NCBI RefSeq assembly: GCF_963576675.1
Contig: NC_088912.1
Coordinates: 96,439,895 to 96,503,894, forward strand
DNA: 64,000 nt
Reading direction: 5' to 3'
Origin: Euphorbia lathyris
Taxonomy: Eukaryota; Streptophyta; Magnoliopsida; Malpighiales; Euphorbiaceae
In this document: positions 1 to 11,603 of the stretch, one piece after another
Layout of the letters: each line of letters starts with the position of its first letter
Numbering within the stretch: the first letter of the stretch is position 1
Notes under the pieces: model-generated
Databases searched by the model: none
Seen by the model: only the letters and a program-made list of their open reading frames with translations
What the model was told of the DNA's origin: nothing
Program-made: the position numbers and the translations under genes

Positions 1-3000
1 TCGCCAAACCTCGGTAATTTTAGATGAATCATTCTGTTCCTGGTCGTTTGGAGGGCAACTTTTTTACTATTTCGTACAGTAAATTTTTTTTCGGAAACTC
101 TCCTTTTTGCTGTTCAAAACCTGACTTTTTGGCATGATTGGAAGATTTGAAAGTTCACTTCAATAAGACTGTAAAATACTATCCGAACAAGCCTTAAGCT
201 TGAATGAGACACCGGGCATCCATCTTCTTTTCTTTCACATTTCCCAAAACTCATTCGATTGCTCGTGACGGGATGGGGAAAGATAGGGGTAGGGACTCTT
301 GATGTAAGGTAAGATGCAAGCGGTCTAACTCGGGTAAACAGATGAGCCGGAGTAGGTAGGCAACTATCCTACAGGGTTTGAGAGTCTTGATAGGTGGGAG
401 ACTGCTGACGCGTTCGATCAAGATAGAGACAAGCGGGGCCTATGATGTGTGATGATGGTGAGGTCTTTCTAGCCAGAGCTAATCCCCGAGGACGGAATCA
501 AAAGAGATGCCAATTTGACGAGAATCGGAACCAAGAAAGAGAAAATTACTTTATATAATGACTGGAACTGCTCCCTAAGACCCGGTCGTTCTCCCGTGAG
601 CTATGCTGTGATGGGATAACCGTTGAGAAAGAGGCTTGCTGACGACGCATATGAACAATAGATAGAGTCAAGTCACTGCGCTACTGCCCAGCCCTAATGA
701 GATAGGCGAATGGATCGGTGAAACCACCCTGTCCGCACCAGCTTGATATAACTCAAGGGCTCAGTAAGGACGGGAATTTTTTTTATATAGAAAATCTCCG
801 GCCGATTGAAGAGAGAGACTCCGGCTTAGCCTTCGCAGCTCCCTCAGTCGGGACAGGAAATGTTTTTAAGAAATCATCTGCTGGCGGTAGTAAGGAGTCA
901 AATACGGGCAAAAAGCCCTATGGAAGGATTGCTAGTTCATCTGCTTTGCCGCAAGACTCTAATTCTCAATATAGCACTTCCAAGACTCGGATTTTTTTTG
1001 TTGTGGTAATGCTCTTCTAGAATTACGTTTAACATCCCTTTATGACTTTTCCGATCGACGCCTCGGGTCGGTAGCCGGGCTCCGGGACATTACTACCACG
1101 GCTACTATCGACCCGAGCCCAAAGAAGGAAAAGAACGGACTAAAGCGAGGAGTTCATTGGCCATACATAGTGAAGGGGGATGGGGGTCAACCTCTTTCAT
1201 GACCCATGGCCCCAGTGTGTCACTTGGTTAGCATTTTTAGAAAAATTTGAGTAGGGTTGGTTTTTCGACAGGGAAAGAGGGGAGTTGGATGTAGTTGAGA
1301 CACGTTTTTCAGATAGACGATATGGATTTTTTCGAGATGGTTAACCACCGTGAGAGGGAGGTCATTCAGAACCCGCTGGCTCCAGAACCGGCGGAAGTTC
1401 CCCACGCCGATCCCATTTTTTGGAGCAAGTTTGGGAACATTGTGAGAAGGGGAAGGGGCGGCTGTCCGTTCACTTTTCGGAAATGGAAAAAAGATACTCC
1501 AGTGTCGTGTCGTAGAGAGGATTATGTCTCGCGATCTGGAAATATCTGCGGAGATGAATACTGAATGATTATGGGATGACGAACCCATTTTTGTTCAGCC
1601 CATCTCATCCTATCAGCACGCATTCCATCAAGAGAAAAGAAAAGATTCCAAGATTCAAGAATGTAGAATCAAGATATTGATAATCATATTACTCACCTGT
1701 CTTTATTGTTTCTACCTTTTTCTTTAAGGATTTTTTTTTAACTAACTCATTCTACTGGTTACTGCTATAGCTAGTGCTAGTGATGTACTGACTTACTGGT
1801 CTATTGCTAGTGTACTTACTTATATTACCCTGTAAACTTCCTTACCCTTATCTTTTTCTATCTCCTTCAGTTAACCTTTCCTTCTGCTGGCCCTTGCTGC
1901 TTCAGCAGGCCTGGCCCTTCCCGATTATCTTGTGTCTGCTTCGTATTCTCCAAAGAACCGCCCGGATTGATCAGAGGGGATCGAGGCGGGTTGCGGTTGA
2001 AGCGGCTACTTTCCAGTGGGCGGGTGCCCTGGGTTCTGGCCAGTGGATGATTCGGATGGAGCATTTACCTCTGATGATAAATTTTTCTACTTTAGCCCAG
2101 AGTCCGAGCCCGAATCCCATTTTTGAGCATTAGTAGGCTGGCTTACGCTAGCTTCATAGCTTTATCCTGCTCAGATCATCTTCTCGTTAACCCGCTGTAA
2201 AATGCTAACGAAAGCTATTAGAGCTTCTTTTTGAATGAAGCAAGGCTTGGAGGAGTTTCTACCAAGCTGGAAAGGGCTGCCAACTTTTCAGTTGAGGCTG
2301 AAGGTCTTGGTTGAAAGATGTAAGCTTGATTGGAAGAAAGATTCGATCTTCTTTCACTCCTTATCTTCCGAACAATCCGACTATGTCTTTCCTTCCCCCC
2401 GACTAATGAAGTTAATGCCAGCAAAGTCCTAAGCTTATCTCTCTCTTTATCTTTTGTGCCATGTGTTATGTTAAAGAAAGGTGAGCTCTTCTTATTCTCG
2501 TTGAACTTCTGCCTATGGTGATTCAATGAATTACTTATTTAGCGTGTCAGCGGAGTCAGAGAGGAATTCGGATTAAAGGATAGGAGGAAAGCATGAAAGG
2601 AAGCCTTTCTTCTAGGCTAGGGTAGGGGAAAAGAAGTTCCAAAAGGCCCTTACCCTTAGTCCAACGGGGGCTCTGATACCCGGTTCCAATGACTTTTCCT
2701 AAAGAGACTTTTCTGGAGCTAAACTTCCATCTTGGAGGAAGGGTGGTTTAAAGCCCGTTGCATAAAAGCGGAAGGGGCACCCGTCAACATTAAGCTAAAT
2801 AAGCAAAGGGAAGAGGGAAGGAGCCTACGTCTTTCCTTAAGTCGAGTCAAGCGATTGACCTAACACAAAAGACCGAATGCACGGCGAATGTGAAAGACTG
2901 AGATCAAGGAGGGGACCCCCATGGACACGAGATGGGTGTGTTAGGCATTTTCTAGCTTCTTTGCCTTCTATCTATTCTTCTTACAGTTTGTCCTTGCGTA

Positions 3001-3105
3001 AACTTTCTTACTACCTTCTTTCTCCTTCCAGCATTCTTTCGAAAATAGGACTTTTATTGTTGTATTGCTTCCAACTTTCCTTTTATGATTCCCTGTTCTA
3101 TTCTT
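1..3105. other. Non-coding organelle-like spacer
   Basis: I recognise no gene here. The longest open frames (718-1020 +, 1295-1564 +, 1804-2133 +) show no familiar motif, and two begin with or overlap frames on the other strand, so they look like chance ORFs. The base composition and the many short degenerate repeats are those of angiosperm mitochondrial spacers. Parts of 270-700 could be group II intron debris, but I cannot place a domain V. Confidence 0.5.
1062..1120. repeat. Imperfect inverted repeat (hairpin)
   Basis: A left arm CTCGGGTCG..GTAGCCG pairs with a right arm CGGCTAC..CGACCCGAG, giving 9 + 7 bp of stem with a 3-nt bulge and a loop of about 20 nt. No gene adjoins it, so a role as an RNA 3' end is only possible. 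Confidence 0.5.
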
Positions 3106-3572
3106 TCACCTGTCACAACAAAGTCTGAGAAACTTGCTGCTTTGTTCGCAATATAACGGAGCTCTGAGTGTGTCAAGGAAAGTAGCAATCAATTCTTTCT
3201 CAGATAAGGGTGGAATCACTTGTGCTTGTGCGGCCTTATCCCTCCATTTCTGAGCGTATTCTTTGAAAGTTTCATTATCTTTATTCTTTTCCATAGCCAT
3301 TAAATCCGGTGCCATATCCATGTTGTGTTTGCTTTATGAAAGCGTCAGCCAACTCCTTCCATCTTCGAATACGATTTCTAGCTGCATATACCATCGCTCC
3401 TTGTAAGCTTTTTTGAAAAAAATAAAAATAAAAATGTGTATCCGGAGCTTCTCATTGCTAGCAAAGCAGCCATACGACTACAATACATAGTAAAATTTAT
3501 TTTAGGACACGATGATCCATTGCATTTCTCAAAGTCCGATTGTATGGAATCACAATATCGGGTACCAAACAT
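3106..3572 (-). pseudogene. Ty3/gypsy gag relic
   Basis: Two open segments in different frames (3378-3572 and 3106-3321, minus strand) read as the capsid part of a plant Ty3/gypsy Gag. The upstream part has FEKCNGSSCPK and CSRMAA. The downstream part has NETFKEYAQKWRDKAAQ and FLDTLRAPLY, typical of the retrotransposon gag domain of Tat/Ogre-like elements. A frame break near 3370 and the lack of any pol or LTR nearby show a short dead fragment. Such scraps are common in plant mitochondrial DNA. Family assignment is from motif memory. Confidence 0.75.
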
Positions 3573-4004
3573 AAGGCAGTAGCATCAGTCACTTCATGAC
3601 TTCCTTCGAAGGCTCTCAATCTTGACTCTAATAGCTCAAACTTTTCTGTTAACCCCTTCTTTCTATTCGAAAGTCCTTCCGTAAACTTCTATTTCTATTA
3701 GCTTTCTTTCTTCTCTTCGTGACTTGCTTGCTGGCTTTGCTTTGCTTACCCTTGGGGAACTTGCTTGCTGGCTTTGCTTTGTTCCCATTCTTTCTTTCCA
3801 AACCCTCGAACTTCTACTTCTTACTTAGTGGGTAAAGAAAGAGGCATATAGGCTTCAATCCCTCTGGAGCATGCCCCATCAATTACGTATTTAATACTCA
3901 TTGGTGACCTTCCTATCGGTTTTGGCTGCTTAGCAATCCTTTTCCCGATCCTGCTTATGAGCCTCTAGCCGGCTTGGAACTCACTTTCTTTACCCGGCTT
4001 GGAA

Positions 4005-4449
4005 CTCACTTTCTTTACCCTGCTTTCTTCTGGCTGCTTAGGAACCTTTTTCTCTAGCCTGCCTATTAGGCTTTTTCACCTCCAAGTCTGCTTTTGAACC
4101 GGTAACCTTATCAGACTCCCTAGCGGCCCTAGGCTTCCTGCTTTCTTTGCCCTGCTTTCTTTTAGTGCCTCTAGCCCGGCTTTAGGCCTTCGAGAGCCAT
4201 CAAAGCTTTCCTTCGAGAGCCATCAAAGCTTTCCTTCGAGAGCATCCTTTCAGATGTTCATCAATTACATTGCATTATCTTAGTAATAGAATTAGTAAGA
4301 GCTCTGCCTCAACAAGAGAGCACTGCCTATGAAGAAAGGGCTAAACTAATCGCGGTACACTTTGTATATCTTATCTTTATTGCTTTCATTCGTTACTTGC
4401 TTTCTCCACTTAATTCTACACTTCGTTCCGATGACTAGCTTACTTTATT
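4005..4449 (+). repeat. Dispersed repeat R1, copy a
   Basis: This segment recurs in direct orientation at 36879-37298 with very few substitutions. The copies differ by a 2-3 bp indel and by one unit of a 23-bp tandem repeat (starting CCTTCGAGAGCC), present twice plus a partial here (4187-4243) and once plus a partial in copy b. Mid-size repeats of this kind mediate occasional recombination in plant mitochondrial genomes. Confidence 0.9.
4187..4243 (+). repeat. 23-bp tandem repeat, about 2.5 copies
   Basis: Two full 23-bp units at 4187-4209 and 4210-4232 are followed by a partial unit. Copy b of the enclosing repeat has one fewer unit, so copy number changed after the duplication. Confidence 0.9.
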
Positions 4450-5405
4450 TAGACTAGCGGACGGACATTACGAGAGGGAAGAATGGTAATATTAGATTAG
4501 GATCTAAGCCCCTTCACTTTGAAAGAAAAGGCTTGATGCTACAGAAAGAAAAGCAAAAGGTAATGTCTAAATCGAGTTTCCCACTTAGGAGCATAAAGTA
4601 GTCTTTCTTTTTGAAGTCACACAAAATCACTTTACCCTCTCTATTAGTCCAATGTTCTTCAAGCAGTTTCGAGTACGCCTGGGCGATGCGATGCTTCAGT
4701 AGCTTATTTACTACTATTATACGCTATTTTAACTCTCTCAAGAACTGAGAATGCATTTAGGCAAGCAAGAAAGTGTAAACAGAACAAGCTTTCAAGACAA
4801 GCAAGTACGGCTTTGAGCTACATCTGCTGCTTTGGAAAAGGAAGGAGTTTTGTTTGGTTGGCTGAGAAGTAAATAAGAGTTTTACCTCGGTAAAGTAAGT
4901 AGTCTCGAAAGTAGGCTCGGTAGTCGGATTAGTTGGTACACCATTTCCTCAGTCTAGTCTGCTTCATCGGAACATCTATCTCGGTAAAGAAAGAGAGTTG
5001 TAGTGTAGTTGGTTGTTGACCAAAAGACAAGTATGGGAAAGAGAGTTCTTACTCGTCCATTAAGTATGTCACTTTCTCTAAGGAAGGCAAGAGCTTCTAC
5101 ACAAACAAGAGGGTCTTGTGCCGTCTGAAATACCAAACCTTAAATCTTGCTAGAAGAAAGGTTCTGGTTCTGTGATTCGGCTAACTGTTGGCTAGCTGGA
5201 GCTGAGACTTGGTTGCTAGCATGAACGTTGGTGCGGGATACTTTGGAAGTGCTAGTAAGGCTTTAGGTCTAAATGCTGGGCTGACGAGGTAAGCGACAGT
5301 GCTAAGTTGGATCATGTGAGGGTTACGGTCAAGATGCTGAGGCAAGAAAGCAAAGAGTTGACTTCGACTTCTGAAGAAAAGTGTAAGGAGTTTACCCTCC
5401 TTCGC

Positions 5406-5735
5406 CTATCTCGGATTAGTTAAATAGTTAACATTAGCTTTGGAATAAGAGAATGCAGTCGAGACAACCACAAGTAGAGGAACGACTGATCCAGCTGCAG
5501 GCTGGTTAAGGCCTACAGCATGGACCAAGAATGATGTACCGCTAACACCACCTAAGAGATAGCCACACATAGGTGAGGTGTCCGTGCTCTGCCCTTTAGT
5601 GCACTTTCGGGAGAGGGGGTAGACTGATAGAGACTCGAGCACTTTACCGATAGCCCTAGCAGCAGCAGAGCAACTATTAGCCATTCTCCTTCTACAGATG
5701 GAGAGCTGATCGCTTAAGCAAACAGTTACTCCCAT
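5406..5735 (-). CDS. Unrecognised ORF, 109 codons
   Basis: An open frame on the minus strand, just downstream of an RT-like remnant that reads in another frame. It has a Ser/Val/Leu-rich C-terminal half with one possible membrane segment (around GSVVPLLVVVSTAF). I recognise no family. It may be a chance ORF, or a frame-shifted continuation of the relic upstream. Start codon uncertain. Confidence 0.2.
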   Translation of the reverse strand: MGVTVCLSDQLSICRRRMANSCSAAARAIGKVLESLSVYPLSRKCTKGQSTDTSPMCGYLLGGVSGTSFLVHAVGLNQPAAGSVVPLLVVVSTAFSYSKANVNYLTNPR

Positions 5736-5741
5736 TCGAAA

Positions 5742-5862
5742 GCGGATTGATTATTTCCTCATTCTCAGCACCCAGACACGAACGAAGCTTCGACAGCAAA
5801 TGGTCATGCGGTATCTTGTCAAAACAACTCACCACATCGCTTTTCTTCTTTTCACTGTTAGA
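5742..5862 (-). pseudogene. Reverse-transcriptase-like remnant
   Basis: On the minus strand a short frame reads SDVVSCFDKIPHDHLLSKL, which fits the first catalytic-Asp motif of group II intron / matR-type reverse transcriptases (D..xCFDxIxHxxLL). The frame stops soon after, near 5680. No YADD box is visible. It could be an intron-maturase scrap or another retroelement; identity rests on about 20 residues. Confidence 0.4.
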
Positions 5863-5938
5863 GAAGAACTATGTGAAAGACGAGCAAGAGATTTATATCC
5901 ACAACCACCAATCCGGTTGAAAACCTTTTTACACTATA

Positions 5939-7051
5939 TTAAAAGTGTATGGCAAATAAGCCATTAGGATGATAATAGTTATGAATACATCGCAAGGAGA
6001 CAGGTGACAAATCACACTGTCCCCTATTGACCAAGAATCTCTTGGCAAACTCCACACAACCAGTATTGGAAATGAGGGATTTTGATTGGGATATAGATAC
6101 TCCCAACAAATCCAACAATGATGCGTAGACAGGTGCAACTTTAGCATCGGCGATGAGAACATCATCACCAAGCACATCATAATGCTGAAACTTACGACCC
6201 GGATAAACCTTCTCTGCCGCCACAATAACATGATGTGTGAAGGCGAAGAGAGGCCAAGAAGCATAGTAGCCAAGTGGCTGCCCAGCCACAAAACACACTT
6301 GAGACCATTTCCTTTTAACAAATGGTACATCAAAGACGTTTATGGCCAAGGTAGAATTCACTACGCTCGATGTGAATGAGCGGTCAAATAAGAACAGAAC
6401 TGGAATATTTCAAATAGGATTAGCAGCGGCCATCTATCCGTGGAAGCAGACAAAGAATATGAGAACGTGTTCACAGCCCCCTTTAACCTAACCAGAGGCG
6501 CCAACTGATCGAGGGTACCATCTTGTCTTCTTCAACACAGAAGCTAACCAAACATGGATCGGTTTTAAGAGCCTCTGATTTATGTGGTTACCAATGGAAA
6601 ATATACGCCTCTTCACAGATCCCTCAAGGGAACAGTCGACCAGTGATAGGTGGAAGACCTAAGTCGTCTGGCGAGGGAAGGTAAGGCCAAATACGATCCT
6701 CAAAGCAATTGAGGTCAATTTCTGAGAACCGTTTGTTCTAAAGGAAATCCTCATTAAACCATTAACAGCGCGAAGATGCAAATAAAGAATGATATTCTGG
6801 TTATCAGAGGGAGTGGAAAGGCTTTTTGGGCGGGAAGGGGATATAGGTAGACAATGAAGGGGCAGGGGCATCGCGGGATTCCCTTGGAAGACAATAGACT
6901 TATTGGTACCTAGATAGCGCCTCCTAACACGGGAAAGAAAAAACTGCTGGGTTACGGACCAAAAATACTTATTCGAAACAATGAAAACCGGATTTTGTAC
7001 ACTCGAACGCAACCAATTAACGCATTCCCTGATTCCATTCCTTCTATTCAT
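5939..7051 (-). pseudogene. Mitovirus-like RdRp relic
   Basis: The minus strand carries pieces of a mitovirus RNA-dependent RNA polymerase in more than one frame. The best-kept piece, 5939-6361, has the motif-B-like GQPLGYYASW and THH, the catalytic LGDD box, and downstream LGVSISQSK. A segment near 6430-6480 has the motif-A-like SASTDRWP. Further N-terminal sequence (LPSPDDLGLPPITGR) lies near 6640-6690. Several stops and frameshifts break it, and its span is about half of a full mitoviral polymerase gene. Mitoviruses replicate in mitochondria of fungi and plants, and integrated copies are known from plant mitochondrial and nuclear genomes. It is clearly non-functional; the start given is that of the last open piece. 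Confidence 0.85.
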
Positions 7052-9926
7052 TGGTCTTTCCCAGCCTAACTGCCTTAATTCATTCCTATAGGGGCATGAT
7101 GACTTGCTCCGTAATTAGTCTTCCTTTCTGTTCTGTTCTCGAAGTCAAGCTTCTTAGTTACGGTTTGATGATTGATTAGTTAGGGTCTTATCTGTCTATA
7201 GGTGGAATCGCCCCTCCGGGAACTAGCGGGCTGTTACCTAATTATTTAGGGAAGAAGATAGGAGCAAGAAAAGCAAGAAGAAAGTAGTTTAAGTAGGTTT
7301 AGTACGTTTAGCCGGGTAAAGTTGTATAGTAGGAAGAAAGTCAGTCTCATATACAGGTTCAGCAAAAGAAGTTGTGGTAGGCGATGCGGCACCTCTTTTG
7401 CGGCATTAGTTACCAGATTCAGTCAGTAAGAGCGGCAGGAAGAAAATATTGGCGACATCCTCCTTCTCAAGGCTACCTTAGCAACAGGATCCCTATTCGA
7501 AACCTAGGTGGGTTCGGCCTTATCCTGATCTCGTACTCCGGTCCCTAAAGTTCTAAGGGAGGCTTGCGGGCTCTATAGAGCATTAGAATGCGTCTTCTGA
7601 TCCTCATGTGGGTGATTCACATCTGATTCGTTAAACGTTGCTTTCTCAGTAAGAAGATCGCTGTCTGCTGGAATCTAGTCCATGAAAGAAAGACCTTAAC
7701 CCCTGGTTCTATTGGCGTATACTTTTCTAGTTGAAGCTAGGTCAATTTCCACCTTTCTTTGGCTTGCTTGCTGTCAAGGTCCGTCCATTTGTCCTCCTAA
7801 GGTTATGCTTAACACATTCAAGTTGAAGTTTAGGAATAGGAAGTATAGTTACTTTGTAACCTAACCTTACTTACCTTAGGACTACCAATCATGATAGATA
7901 GTGCCCACGCAGATATGAATATAGTGCATACTCAATGGTTTGGGATAACTGAAAAGTAATTTGAAGCTTGCTAAGGTGAGCCTTAGGGAGGATTTTTTCA
8001 TATTCTATTACTCTGCAAGGAAGCCCACTCCCGGTTCGTACAAAGCGGACTACCCCATTCCTCGTTCCCTCTCGTTCAACAACTTCCATCTTTCAGTCTT
8101 TCCACAGCTCTCCAATCCCCTATTTCGGCTACTCAAGCCGGTACGGGTACAGGTACAGAAGTGGCTACAAGCGAGGTGCTATTGATGGAGATAATCCAGC
8201 TATAAAGAGATAGTTGGCAGAGATAGAATCGGCATTTGTCTCGCCTGCAGCTTTTCTTTCATTTGACATTATATTATAGGAGGCTTCGGTAGCCGAGGAA
8301 AAGAATAAGCTCTTCGCTTGGGGTTAGCAATCAAGAAAGTGTTTCAATCAAACACGATGAAAGAATCAATTAGTATTACAATCAGGTAGCGTTTCATCTA
8401 AAAACTGAGGTAGATCATCCTTCTTTATGAACTTTTCTTGTAACGGAGATAGAAAATAGAAACCTGAAAGTCGTTTATCTTGAATAAGATAAAATAAATC
8501 GGTAGCGAGACATAGAAAATAGAAAATTCTCCTAAAAATCTTTATAGATAAAGTCAATATCAGCAGATAGTTGCACAAGTTAACATTCGAAAGTACAAAA
8601 ATACCTAGTAAAAAGGTAAGGAAAAGACGAACTTAGCACCTTCTTCTCTTCTTCACTTCGGGAGAAATTAGTAATAGAATTTTAGAATAAACTTTTGATG
8701 TTGCATTTTCTTGACTTTAATTAGATGTATTTTAGAAGTAAAACTATGCAATTTCCCTGAACCTTTATAATCTTTTATTAGCAAAAAATCTCTTCTTTCT
8801 ATTATTAGGCAGAATTTGGATTCTTACTGATAAGAAATTGGATTCTTATGCTTTTTATTCGAAAATAAAGGCTTTTATCAGGTGTCGCAACCCCGTACCA
8901 TCTGTAACATTTTAGAATCTTACTCCTGCTATGAGAGGTTCTCGGTGACACGTAGCACGAGTACATACAGGAGGAGACCGGCATTGAATAGAGCTTTTTT
9001 TCCCCTGAGGGCTCAGTCTTCTATTCCTAGGAACTAGAGAACGACATCAGTTTTACACTTTAGTATAGGTGTACTAAATAAGTAAGTAATAATAGGCTAA
9101 ATCCTAAGGATCTAAAGGGCTCTAGCTAGGCCTAAATCCCATCTTCTCTTCCATTTCGATGTGATACCCCACCTTTTGGTTTTGCTCTTCCGGGATCGGG
9201 CCTTCTTTCGCTTCGCTTATTCAGCCTAGGTAATTACTTGGTTCCTAGTACTTGCTTAGGAACGAAGTAACTCGAGCAAAGCGGAGAGGAACGAAGTAAG
9301 TCAACAGTAACGAATTCAAGCAAGAAAGCTAGTTACGAAGTAACGAATTAAGTCAACAGTAACGAATAAAGCCTGCAAGTCAACAAGGTGAGTGTTTGTT
9401 CAGTAAGCTACTGAACTAAGCTTTGACTTAGTGTGAAGTAAGCTTTCTTGCCTCATTACTATACACTAATATTGATTCAGAGCTATAGCACTGGCTGGGT
9501 GTAGTAGCTATGGGTTCATACGCCTTACCTTAGTTCTGGTATAAGCCCTATGGGGCGCCTCTGTCTGGCTTGACTTTAATAGGTGTAGTAGCTATGGCTA
9601 TGGCTTCCGTAGAGAAGTTTGTTACGAATGGGTTCGTTCTTTCATTGACTTAGTGTTCAGTAAGCTAATATCATAAGATATATGATATGAGAATCTTATC
9701 GAAAAAACTCGGCTTTTCGTCATTTTTTCTAGCTAAAATTAGGGTTTTTAGGCCATGCTTAACACAGTTTCATTTGATACGGGACTAGTTGCTTCCACGC
9801 CCTACTTTGTACAAGCCCAAGGCTAAGCCTAAGACTCAGGGGCCTGGACATAAGGAGCGATCCAAAAACAAGAGAAAAGCAGTACTATTACCAAAACATT
9901 CAGCAGGGATACTTTAACCCTGAGGA
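7052..9926. other. Non-coding spacer
   Basis: No gene is supported. ORFs at 7961-8185 (+) and 8366-8578 (-) show no motif. From about 9240 to 9440 the short motif GTAACGAA / AACGAAGTAA recurs many times in degenerate form and reappears near 34587-34625. From 8580 to 8880 the sequence is AT-rich. Confidence 0.5.
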
Positions 9927-10087
9927 TTGGTAAACTCTGCGAAGTTTTTCCCTTGCATCTTGGTTTGGTCACTCTTCGTTATACTTTTTTTTGGTTTGGT
10001 AGGGGCATTAACAGGTCTGGAATTAAAAAGTTCTCCGCTTATCTTAGTTAGAACATTTGAATTTCTCTTACATTCCACGTTCCCGAA

Positions 10088-10390
10088 ATGGATCCTATCA
10101 AATATTTGACATTTTCGATGATCATCTTTATTTTAGGTATTCGGGGAATCCTCCTTAATAGACGAAATATTCCTATTATGTCAATGCCAATTGAATCAAT
10201 GTTATTAGCTGTGAATTTGAACTTTTTGGTATTTTCTGTTTCTTCGGATGATATGATGGGTCAATTATTTGCTTCATTGGTTCCAACGGTGGCAGCTGCG
10301 GAATCTGCTATTGGGTTAGCCATTTTCGTTATTACTTTCCGAGTCCGAGGGACTATTGCTGTAGAATTTATTAATAGCATTCAAGGTTAA
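10088..10390 (+). CDS. nad4L: NADH dehydrogenase subunit 4L (mitochondrial)
   Basis: A 100-residue membrane protein, the usual length for plant mitochondrial Nad4L, a proton-pumping membrane-arm subunit of complex I. Three hydrophobic helices are visible. Family signatures include [27 protein letters not shown] and the conserved [13 protein letters not shown]. The frame is intact from ATG at 10088 to TAA. Many angiosperms have an ACG start here that RNA editing repairs; this copy has a genomic ATG. An upstream ORF (9927-10109) overlaps the start and is probably not a gene. nad4L lies 186 bp before atp4, the usual co-transcribed pair. Intact, but its neighbours are broken, so expression is doubtful. 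Confidence 0.95.
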   Translation: MDPIKYLTFSMIIFILGIRGILLNRRNIPIMSMPIESMLLAVNLNFLVFSVSSDDMMGQLFASLVPTVAAAESAIGLAIFVITFRVRGTIAVEFINSIQG

Positions 10391-10576
10391 AGATGACTCC
10401 TAGAGAATTACCAAAATACGAAGTTCTCCCCTCCTTTCGTTCTCTTCTTTCTTTTTTCTTTTTACTTGGTTGGCAAGATCAGGGCCTTTCTCGCTGGGCG
10501 AGCGCATCCGATTCGTCAGTCCTTTCCTAAACCACTTCCCGTTCAGTTGCTGAAAGATAGAGATAAGGCTTTATAA

Positions 10577-11173
10577 ATGAGATTGAGTTCCACGAATATG
10601 CAGGCTAGAAAGATGTTATTTGCTGCTATTCTATCTATTTGTGCATTAAGTTCGAAGAAAATCTCAATCTATAATGAAGAAATGATAGTAGCTCGTTGTT
10701 TTATAGGCTTTATCATATTCAGTCGGAAGAGTTTAGGTAATACTTTCAAAGTGACTCTCGACGGGAGAATCCAGGCTATTCAGGAAGAATCGCAGCAATT
10801 CCCCAATCCTAACGAAGTAGTTCCTCCGGAATCCACTGAACAACAACGATTACTTAGGATCAGCTTGTGAATTTGTGGCACCGTAGTAGAATCATTACCA
10901 ATGGCACGCTGTGCGCCTAAGTGCGAAAAGACAGTGCAAGCTTTGTTATGCCGAAACCTAAATGTTAAGTCAGCAACACTTTCAAATGCCACTTCTTCCC
11001 GTCGCATCCGTCTTCAGGACGATCTAGTCACAGGTTTTCACTTCTCAGTGAGTGAAAGATTTTTCCCTGGGTGTACGTTGAAAGCTTCTATAGTAGAACT
11101 CATTCGAGAGGGCTTGGTGGTCTTAAGAATGGTTCGGGTGGGGGGTTCTCTTAAGAATAAAGAAGATGAATAG
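10577..11173 (+). pseudogene. atp4: ATP synthase subunit 4 (orf25), in-frame stop
   Basis: Atp4 (formerly orf25) is the b-type peripheral-stalk subunit of mitochondrial F-type ATP synthase. The frame begins MRLSSTNMQARKM, contains KISIYNEEMIVARCFIGF, and after a break continues MARCAPKCEKTVQALLCRNL and LIREGLVVLRMVRVGG, ending at 11173. Total length, 198 codons, is normal. Codon 98 (10868-10870) is TGA where the family has CGA (Arg), so translation would give only 97 residues. The change is C-to-T at a CpG, which angiosperm C-to-U editing cannot reverse. The C-terminal part also has a few unusual residues near LVTGFHFSVSERFFPG. The rest of the frame is open, so the damage looks recent. It follows nad4L in the usual order. 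Confidence 0.9.
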
Positions 11174-11219
11174 AATCTAATTCATGTTCATGCTAACATA
11201 AGAGCGGATCCAATACCAA

Positions 11220-11603
11220 GACGACTTCTTTGTCAGGAAGTGCAGCAAGTACTTGAGACACTATGGAATATCATGCCCCACGAGTGAGTTGCCGAGTGCC
11301 CCCTAGCAGGGCAGTCTACCACAAGATCGAGTTGGAGCCTGGAGCCAAACCCCCAACTATTTAGACTGGGGCTAGGTTTAGCAGATGGCCCCCAAACTAG
11401 CATCTATTAGTTAAAGGGGATTGATTCAGCTCAGGAAAGAATTTCCGGAACTCATTGAGGCCTATTTCTTTTTATATTCCAGCTGAACATGCTATTTGTT
11501 TTTCCCTATATTGCTGTGGAAAAGGTTGGGGAGCCCCTGCTTTATTCCAGAAGAAGCGGGAGCCTTGTGCATTGATTATCGGGCGCTCAACAAGGTAACC
11601 TAA
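11220..11603 (+). pseudogene. Ty3/gypsy pol relic, left half
   Basis: Decayed Ty3/gypsy coding sequence in several frames. KIELEPGAKPP is visible near 11326-11355, and a CIDYRALNK-type block just before 11595, the start of the reverse transcriptase. The relic is cut by the Athila array at 11604 and resumes at 26059 with KNKYP..DFF and the next RT motifs. It belongs to the organelle-type background and predates the insertion. Confidence 0.8.
11599..11603 (+). repeat. Target-site duplication (left), CCTAA
   Basis: Five bases directly before the first LTR (which starts TGATAGG) are CCTAA. The same five follow the last LTR at 26059-26063. A 5-bp duplication is what Ty3/gypsy integrases make. Confidence 0.9.

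Larger units (their letters stand above)
3573..5405. other. Repeat-rich spacer
   Basis: No gene is supported. The stretch holds imperfect internal duplications, for example CTTGCTGGCTTTGCTTTG twice near 3725-3780 and GGCTTGGAACTCACTTTC twice near 3971-4018. It also holds the first copy of a dispersed repeat (4005-4449). The ORF at 4954-5136 (-) has no recognisable content. Confidence 0.5.

Noticed and set aside
270..700. Group II intron domain V/VI candidate
   Set aside because: No AGC...GTT-type domain V hairpin with the expected loop could be drawn.
9927..10109. A 60-codon ORF overlapping the start of nad4L
   Set aside because: Hydrophobic but unrecognised and overlapping; probably the nad4L leader.
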